Origin: Nectonema munidae
Taxonomy: Eukaryota > Nematomorpha > Nectonematoida > Nectonematidae
NCBI GenBank assembly: GCA_030549495.1
Contig: JAUIRK010000058.1
Location: forward strand, 529,749 to 593,748
Direction: 5' to 3'
Length of the DNA: 64,000 nt
This document shows, piece by piece, positions 55,401-64,000 of the stretch (the first letter of the stretch is position 1; each line of letters opens with the position of its first letter). The notes beneath the pieces are model-generated. The model saw nothing but the letters and a program-made list of their open reading frames with translations, ran no database searches and was not told where the DNA came from. Made by a program: the position numbers and the translations under genes.

Positions 55401-58400
55401 CTTCATCCCGCGTTTTTCAAATTGCGCTTCATCCCGCGTTTTTCAAATTGCGCTTCATCCCGCGTTTTTCAAATTGCGCTTCATCCCGCCTTTTTCAAAT
55501 TGCGCTTCATCCCGCGTTTTTCAAAGTGTGCTTCATCCCGCGTTTTTCAAATTGTGCTTCATCCCGCGTTTTTCAAATTGCGCTTCATCCCGCGTTTTTC
55601 AAATTGTGCTTCATCCCGCATTTTTCAAATTGTGCTTCATCCCGCGTTTTTCAAATTGCGCTTCATCCCGCGTTTTTCAAATTGCGCTTCATCCCGCGTT
55701 TTTCAAATTGCGCTTCATCCCGCCTTTTTCAAATTGCGCTTCATCCCGCGTTTTTCAAATTGTGCTTCATCCCGCGTTTTTCAAATTGCGCTTCATCCCG
55801 CCTTTTTCAAATTGCGCTTCATCCCGCGTTTTTCAAATTGCGCTTCATCCCGCGTTTTTCAAATTGTGCTTCATCCCGCGTAGGCCCCTTTTTCAAATTG
55901 CGCTTCATCCCGCGTTTTTCAAATTGCGCTTCATCCCGCCTTTTTCAAATTGCGCTTCATCCCGCGTTTTTCAAAGTGTGCTTCATCCCGCGTTTTTCAA
56001 ATTGTGCTTCATCCCGCGTTTTTCAAATTGCGCTTCATCCCGCGTTTTTCAAATTGCGCTTCATCCCGCGTTTTTCAAATTGCGCTTCATCCCGCGTTTT
56101 TCAAATTGCGCTTCATCCCGCGTTTTTCAAATTGTGCTTCATCCCGCGTTTTTCAAATTGTGCTTCATCCCGCGTTTTTCAAATTGCGCTTCATCCCGCG
56201 TTTTTCAAATTGCGCTTCATCCCGCCTTTTTCAAATTGCGCTTCATCCCGCGTTTTTCAAAGTGTGCTTCATCCCGCGTTTTTCAAATTGTGCTTCATCC
56301 CGCGTTTTTCAAATTGCGCTTCATCCCGCGTTTTTCAAAGTGTGCTTCATCCCGCGTTTTTCAAATTGCGCTTCATCCCGCGTTTTTCAAATTGCGCTTC
56401 ATCCCGCCTTTTTCAAATTGCGCTTCATCCCGCGTTTTTCAAAGTGTGCTTCATCCCGCGTTTTTCAAATTGCGCTTCATCCCGCGTTTTTCAAAGTGTG
56501 CTTCATCCCGCGTTTTTCAAATTGTGCTTCATCCCGCGTTTTTCAAATTGCGCTTCATCCCGCGTTTTTCAAATTGCGCTTCATCCCGCGTTTTTCAAAT
56601 TGCGCTTCATCCCGCGTTTTTCAAAGTGTGCTTCATCCCGCGTTTTTCAAAGTGTGCTTCATCCCGCGTTTTTCAAATTGTGCTTCATCCCGCGTTTTTC
56701 AAATTGCGCTTCATCCCGCCTTTTTCAAATTGCGCTTCATCCCGCGTTTTTCAAAGTGTGCTTCATCCTGCGTTTTTCAAATTGCGCTTCATCCCGCGTC
56801 CCCCTTTTCAAATTGCGCTTCATCCCGCCTTTTTCAAATTGGGCTTCATCCCGCGTTTTTCAAAGTGTGCTTCATCCCGCGTTTTTCAAATTGCGCTTCA
56901 TCCCGCGTTTTTCAAATTGCGCTTCATCCCGCGTTTTTCAAATTGCGCTTCATCCCGCGTTTTTCAAATTGCGCTTCATCCCGCCTTTTTCAAATTGCGC
57001 TTCATCCCGCGTTTTTCAAAGTGTGCTTCATCCCGCGTTTTTCAAAGTGTGCTTCATCCCGCGTTTTTCAAATTGCGCTTCATCCCGCGTTTTTCAAATT
57101 GCGCTTCATCCCGCCTTTTTCAAATTGCGCTTCATCCCGCGTTTTTCAAAGTGTGCTTCATCCCGCGTTTTTCAAATTGTGCTTCATCCCGCGTTTTTCA
57201 AATTGCGCTTCATCCCGCCTTTTTCAAATTGCGCTTCATCCCGCCTTTTTCAAAGTGTGCTTCATCCCGCGTTTTTCAAATTGTGCTTCATCCCGCGTTT
57301 TTCAAATTGCGCTTCATCCCGCGTTTTTCAAATTGCGCTTCATCCCGCCTTTTTCAAATTGCGCTTCATCCCGCGTTTTTCAAAGTGTGCTTCATCCCGC
57401 GTTTTTCAAAGTGTGCTTCATCCCGCGTTTTTCAAATTGCGCTTCATCCCGCGTTTTTCAAATTGCGCTTCATCCCGCCTTTTTCAAATTGCGCTTCATC
57501 CCGCCTTTTTCAAATTGCGCTTCATCCCGCGTTTTTCAAAGTGTGCTTCATCCCGCGTTTTTCAAATTGTGCTTCATCCCGCGTTTTTCAAATTGCGCTT
57601 CATCCCGCCTTTTTCAAATTGCGCTTCATCCCGCCTTTTTCAAAGTGTGCTTCATCCCGCGTTTTTCAAATTGCGCTTCATCCCGCGTTTTTCAAATTGC
57701 GCTTCATCCCGCCTTTTTCAAATTGCGCTTCATCCCGCGTTTTTCAAAGTGTGCTTCATCCCGCGTTTTTCAAATTGTGCTTCATCCCGCGTTTTTCAAA
57801 TTGCGCTTCATCCCGCGTTTTTCAAATTGCGCTTCATCCCGCGTTTTTCAAATTGCGCTTCATCCCGCGTTTTTCAAATTGCGCTTCATCCCGCCTTTTT
57901 CAAATTGCTTTGCTTCATCCCGCGTTTTTCAAAGTGTGCTTCATCCCGCGTTTTTCAAATTGTGCTTCATCCCGCGTTTTTCAAATTGCGCTTCATCCCG
58001 CCTTTTTCAAATTGCGCTTCATCCCGCGTTTTTCAAAGTGTGCTTCATCCTGCGTTTTTCAAATTGCGCTTCATCCCGCGTTTTTCAAATTGCGCTTCAT
58101 CCCGCCTTTTTCAAATTGCGCTTCATCCCGCGTTTTTCAAATTGCGCTTCATCCCGCGTTTTTCAAATTGTGCTTCATCCCGCGTTTTTCAAATTGCGCT
58201 TCATCCCGCGTTTTTCAAATTGCGCTTCATCCCGCGTTTTTCAAATTGCGCTTCATCCCGCGTTTTTCAAATTGCGCTTCATCCCGCGTTTTTCAAAGTG
58301 TGCTTCATCCCGCGTTTTTCAAATTGCGCTTCATCCCGCGTTTTTCAAATTGCGCTTCATCCCGCCTTTTTCAAATTGCGCTTCATCCCGCGTTTTTCAA

Positions 58401-61400
58401 AGTGTGCTTCATCCCGCGTTTTTCAAAGTGTGCTTCATCCCACGTTTTTCAAATTGCGCTTCATCCTGCGTTTTTCAAATTGCGCTTCATCCCGCGTTTT
58501 TCAAATTGTGCTTCATCCCGCGTTTTTCAAATTGCGCTTCATCCCGCGTTTTTCAAATTGCGCTTCATCCCGCGTTTTTCAAATTGCGCTTCATCCCGCC
58601 TTTTTCAAATTGCGCTTCATCCCGCGTTTTTCAAATTGCGCTTCATCCCGCCTTTTTCAAATTGCGCTTCATCCCGCCTTTTTCAAATTGCGCTTCATCC
58701 CGCCTTTTTCAAATTGCGCTTCATCCCGCGTTTTTCAAAGTGTGCTTCATCCCGCGTTTTTCAAATTGCGCTTCATCCCGCGTTTTTCAAATTGCGCTTC
58801 ATCCCGCGTTTTTCAAATTGCGCTTCATCCCGCCTTTTTCAAATTGCGCTTCATCCCGCGTTTTTCAAAGTGTGCTTCATCCCGCGTTTTTCAAATTGTG
58901 CTTCATCCCGCGTTTTTCAAATTGCGCTTCATCCCGCGTTTTTCAAATTGCGCTTCATCCCGCCTTTTTCAAATTGCGCTTCATCCCGCGTTTTTCAAAT
59001 TGTGCTTCATCCCGCGTTTTTCAAATTGCGCTTCATCCTGCGTTTTTCAAATTGTGCTTCATCCCGCGTTTTTCAAATTGTGCTTCATCCCGCGTTTTTC
59101 AAATTGCGCTTCATCCCGCGTTTTTCAAATTGCGCTTCATCCCGCGTTTTTCAAATTGCGCTTCATCCCGCGTTTTTCAAATTGTGCTTCATCCCGCGTT
59201 TTTCAAATTGCGCTTCATCCCGCGTTTTTCAAATTGCGCTTCATCCCGCGTTTTTCAAATTGCGCTTCATCCCGCGTTTTTCAAATTGCGCTTCATCCCG
59301 CGTTTTTCAAAGTGTGCTTCATCCCGTGTTTTTCAAATTGTGCTTCATCCCGCGTTTTTCAAATTGTGCTTCATCCCGCGTTTTTCAAATTTCGCTTCAT
59401 CCACGTTTTTCAAATTGTGCTTCATCCCGCGTTTTTCAAATTTCGCTTCATCCCACGTTTTTCAAATTGCGCTTCATCCTGCGTTTTTCAAATTGCGCTT
59501 CATCCCGCGTTTTTCAAATTGTGCTTCATCCCGCGTTTTCAAATTGTGCTTTATCCCCCCTTTTTTCAAATTGCGCTTCATCCCGCGTTTTTCAAAGTGT
59601 GCTTTATCCCCCCTTTTTCAAATTGCGCTTCATCCCGCGTTTTTTCAAAGTGTGCTTTATCCCCCTTTTTTCAAATTGCGCTTCATCCCGCGTTTTTCAA
59701 ATTGCGCTTCATCCCGCGTTTTTCAAATTGCGCTTCATCCCGCGTTTTTCAAATTGTGCTTCATCCCGCGTTTTTCAAATTGCGCTTCATCCCGCGTTTT
59801 TCAAATTGCGCTTCATCCCGCGTTTTTCAAATTGCGCTTCATCCCGCGTTTTTCAAATTGTGCTTCATCCCGCGTTTTTCAAATTGCGCTTCATCCCGCG
59901 TTTTTCAAATTGCGCTTCATCCCGCGTTTTTCAAATTGCGCTTCATCCCGCGTTTTTCAAATTGCGCTTCATCCCGCGTTTTTCAAATTGCGCTTCATCC
60001 CGCGTTTTTCAAATTGTGCTTCATCCCGCGTTTTTCAAATTGCGCTTCATCCCGCGTTTTTCAAATTGCGCTTCATCCCGCGTTTTTCAAATTGCGCTTC
60101 ATCCTGCGTTTTTCAAATTGCGCTTCATCCCGCCTTTTTCAAATTGCGCTTCATCCCGCGTTTTTCAAAGTGTGCTTCATCCCGCGTTTTTCAAATTGTG
60201 CTTCATCCCGCGTTTTTCAAATTGCGCTTCATCCCGCGTTTTTCAAATTGCGCTTCATCCCGCCTTTTTCAAATTGCGCTTCATCCCGCGTTTTTCAAAG
60301 TGTGCTTCATCCCGCGTTTTTCAAATTGTGCTTCATCCCGCGTTTTTCAAATTGCGCTTCATCCCGCGTTTTTCAAATTGCGCTTCATCCCGCCTTTTTC
60401 AAATTGCGCTTCATCCCGCGTTTTTCAAATTGTGCTTCATCCCGCGTTTTTCAAATTGCGCTTCATCCTGCGTTTTTCAAATTGTGCTTCATCCCGCGTT
60501 TTTCAAATTGTGCTTCATCCCGCGTTTTTCAAATTGCGCTTCATCCCGCGTTTTTCAAATTGCGCTTCATCCCGCGTTTTTCAAATTGCGCTTCATCCCG
60601 CGTTTTTCAAATTGTGCTTCATCCCGCGTTTTTCAAATTGCGCTTCATCCCGCGTTTTTCAAATTGCGCTTCATCCCGCGTTTTTCAAATTGCGCTTCAT
60701 CCCGCGTTTTTCAAATTGCGCTTCATCCCGCGTTTTTCAAAGTGTGCTTCATCCCGTGTTTTTCAAATTGTGCTTCATCCCGCGTTTTTCAAATTGTGCT
60801 TCATCCCGCGTTTTTCAAATTTCGCTTCATCCCACGTTTTTCAAATTGTGCTTCATCCCGCGTTTTTCAAATTTCGCTTCATCCCACGTTTTTCAAATTG
60901 CGCTTCATCCTGCGTTTTTCAAATTGCGCTTCATCCCGCGTTTTTCAAATTGTGCTTCATCCCGCGTTTTTCAAATTGCGCTTCATCCCGCGTTTTTCAA
61001 ATTGCGCTTCATCCCGCGTTTTTCAAATTGCGCTTCATCCCGCCTTTTTCAAATTGCGCTTCATCCCGCGTTTTTCAAATTGCGCTTCATCCCGCCTTTT
61101 TCAAATTGCGCTTCATCCCGCCTTTTTCAAATTGCGCTTCATCCCGCCTTTTTCAAATTGCGCTTCATCCCGCGTTTTTCAAAGTGTGCTTCATCCCGCG
61201 TTTTTCAAATTGCGCTTCATCCCGCGTTTTTCAAATTGCGCTTCATCCCGCGTTTTTCAAATTGCGCTTCATCCCGCCTTTTTCAAATTGCGCTTCATCC
61301 CGCGTTTTTCAAAGTGTGCTTCATCCCGCGTTTTTCAAATTGTGCTTCATCCCGCGTTTTTCAAATTGCGCTTCATCCCGCGTTTTTCAAATTGCGCTTC

Positions 61401-64000
61401 ATCCCGCCTTTTTCAAATTGCGCTTCATCCCGCGTTTTTCAAATTGTGCTTCATCCCGCGTTTTTCAAATTGCGCTTCATCCTGCGTTTTTCAAATTGTG
61501 CTTCATCCCGCGTTTTTCAAATTGTGCTTCATCCCGCGTTTTTCAAATTGCGCTTCATCCCGCGTTTTTCAAATTGCGCTTCATCCCGCGTTTTTCAAAT
61601 TGCGCTTCATCCCGCGTTTTTCAAATTGTGCTTCATCCCGCGTTTTTCAAATTGCGCTTCATCCCGCGTTTTTCAAATTGCGCTTCATCCCGCGTTTTTC
61701 AAATTGCGCTTCATCCCGCGTTTTTCAAATTGCGCTTCATCCCGCGTTTTTCAAAGTGTGCTTCATCCCGTGTTTTTTCAAATTGTGCTTCATCCCGCGT
61801 TTTTCAAATTGTGCTTCATCCCGCGTTTTTCAAATTTCGCTTCATCCCACGTTTTTCAAATTGTGCTTCATCCCGCGTTTTTCAAATTTCGCTTCATCCC
61901 ACGTTTTTCAAATTGCGCTTCATCCTGCGTTTTTCAAATTGCGCTTCATCCCGCGTTTTTCAAATTGTGCTTCATCCCGCGTTTTCAAATTGTGCTTTAT
62001 CCCCCTTTTTTCAAATTGCGCTTCATCCCGCGTTTTTCAAAGTGTGCTTTATCCCCCTTTTTCAAATTGCGCTTCATCCCGCGTTTTTCAAAGTGTGCTT
62101 TATCCCCCTTTTTCAAATTGCGCTTCATCCCGCGTTTTTCAAATTGCGCTTCATCCCGCGTTTTTCAAATTGCGCTTCATCCCGCGTTTTTCAAATTGTG
62201 CTTCATCCCGCGTTTTTCAAATTGCGCTTCATCCCGCGTTTTTCAAATTGTGCTTCATCCCCGCGTTTTTCAAATTGCGCTTCATCCCACGTTTTTCAAA
62301 TTGTGCTCCATCCCGCGTTTTTCAAATTGCGCTTCATCCCACGTTTTTCAAATTGCGCTTCATCCCGCGTTTTTCAAATTGCGCTTCATCCCGCGTTTTT
62401 CAAATTGCGCTTCATCCCGCGTTTTCAAATTGCGCTTCATCCCCGCTTTTTTCAAATTGCGCTTCATCCCGCGTTTTTCAAATTGCGCTTTTCATCCGCT
62501 TTTTTTCAAATTGCGCTTCATCCCGCGTTTTTCAAATTGTGCTTCATCCGCTTTTTTCAAATTGCACTTCATCCCGCGTTTTTCAAATTGCGCTTCATCC
62601 CGCGTTTTTCAAATTGTGCTTCATCCCGCGTTTTTCAAATTGTGCTTCATCCCGCGTTTTCAAATTGCGCTTCATCCCGCGTTTTTCAAATTGCGCTTCA
62701 TCCCGCGTTTTTCAAATTGCGCTTCATCCCGCGTTTTTCAAATTGTGCTTCATCCCGCGTTTTTCAAATTGCGCTTCATCCCGCGTTTTTCAAATTGCGC
62801 TTCATCCCGCGTTTTTCAAATTGCGCTTCATCCCGCGTTTTTCAAATTGCGCTTCATCCCGCGTTTTTCAAATTGCGCTTCATCCCGCGTTTTTCAAATT
62901 GCGCTTCATCCCGCGTTTTTTCAAATTGCGCTTCATCCCGCGTTTTTCAAATTGCGCTTCATCCCGCGTTTTTCAAATTGCGCTTCATCCTGCGTTTTTC
63001 AAATTGCGCTTCATCCCGCCTTTTTCAAATTGCGCTTCATCCCGCGTTTTTCAAAGTGTGCTTCATCCCGCGTTTTTCAAATTGTGCTTCATCCCGCGTT
63101 TTTCAAATTGCGCTTCATCCCGCGTTTTTCAAATTGCGCTTCATCCCGCCTTTTTCAAATTGCGCTTCATCCCGCGTTTTTCAAATTGTGCTTCATCCCG
63201 CGTTTTTCAAAGTGCGCTTCATCCTGCGTTTTTCAAATTGTGCTTCATCCCGCGTTTTTCAAATTGTGCTTCATCCCGCGTTTTTCAAATTGCGCTTCAT
63301 CCCGCGTTTTTCAAATTGCGCTTCATCCCGCTTTTTTCAAATTGCGCTTCATCCCGCGTTTTTCAAATTGTGCTTCATCCCGCGTTTTTCAAATTGCGCT
63401 TCATCCCGCGTTTTTCAAATTGCGCTTCATCCCGCGTTTTTCAAATTGCGCTTCATCCCGCGTTTTTCAAATTGCGCTTCATCCCGCGTTTTTCAAAGTG
63501 TGCTTCATCCCGTGTTTTTCAAATTGTGCTTCATCCCGCGTTTTTCAAATTGTGCTTCATCCCGCGTTTTTCAAATTTCGCTTCATCCCACGTTTTTCAA
63601 ATTGTGCTTCATCCCGCGTTTTTCAAATTTCGCTTCATCCCACGTTTTTCAAATTGCGCTTCATCCTGCGTTTTTCAAATTGCGCTTCATCCCCGCGTTT
63701 TCAAATTGGTGCTTTATCCCCCTTTTTTCAAATTGCGCTTCATCCCGCGTTTTTCAAAGTGTGCTTTATCCCCCTTTTTTCAAATTGCGCTTCATCCCAG
63801 CAGTTTTTCAAAGTGTGCTTTATCCCCCTTTTTTCAAATTGCGCTTCATCCCGCGTTTTTCAAAGTGTGCTTTATCCCCCTTTTTCAAATTGCGCTTCAT
63901 CCCGTTTTTCAAATTGCGCTTCATCCCGCGTTTTTTCAAATTTCGCTTCATCCCACGTTTTTCAAATTGTGCTTCATCCCCGCGTTTTTTCAAATTGTGC
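46413..64000. repeat. 26-bp satellite array, about 675 copies, open at the window end
   Basis: The unit is 26 bases: CATCCCGCG, a T-run, CAAATTG, then YGCTT. It runs head to tail for 17.6 kb without any inserted element, with only scattered one- or few-base indels (for example near 55880, 56797 and 57908). Common variants are CAAAGTGTGC, CAAATTTCGC, CATCCCACG, CATCCTGCG, CATCCCGCC and CTTTATCCCCC. The variants recur in fixed order, showing higher-order repeats. No promoter or gene lies within; the long open frame is a by-product of the repeat. Confidence 0.97.

Noticed and set aside
46272-55883. A 3203-residue protein-coding gene
   Set aside because: It starts at GTG, has no ATG, and its 26-residue period follows from a 26-bp satellite unit without plus-strand stops.
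46413-64000. CRISPR array
   Set aside because: The units are directly adjacent with no unique spacers, in a eukaryotic context; it is a satellite.

Overview
The window looks like nuclear DNA of an invertebrate animal. It is very A+T-rich outside the satellite, has spliced genes with GT-AG introns, and is full of cut-and-paste DNA transposons (hAT and piggyBac), a LINE relic and tRNA-derived SINEs. Three conserved eukaryotic proteins can be recognised, all quite diverged. The species cannot be named from this sequence; a crustacean or another fast-evolving invertebrate would fit.

Layout. 1-6542 is mostly A+T-rich non-coding DNA with two TTAA-flanked miniature elements. 6543-11445 holds two same-strand genes, each in one long exon: Misato (MSTO1/DML1) and RPAP1. 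From 14749 to 23873 runs the C-terminal three quarters of a lipoyltransferase (LIPT1), in four exons with clean phase-0 joints. Its 6.3-kb second visible intron holds a transposon-like relic, a low-complexity A/T tract, a 451-bp element and a 1.4-kb hAT. 24.4-28.6 kb holds a minus-strand LINE split by a hAT, and a second small hAT. Exons at both edges of 29.2-44.4 kb suggest one or two unrecognised minus-strand genes. Between them lies about 10 kb of C-over-G-skewed sequence filled with nested hAT elements, SINEs and MITEs. 44.9-45.9 kb is a piggyBac transposase relic interrupted by a minisatellite.

From about 46.29 kb to the window end is one uninterrupted tandem satellite: about five 25-bp border units, then roughly 675 copies of a 26-bp unit. 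It has higher-order structure: 39- and 55-monomer spacings and an internal 3.8-kb duplication. Its minus strand carries a motif matching eight of the nine key positions of the CENP-B box. This array is the most notable feature and could be centromeric or pericentromeric. The apparent 3203-residue reading frame across it is an artefact of a stop-free 26-bp unit.

The genes form no obvious pathway together; the shared theme is heavy transposon load next to a satellite block.
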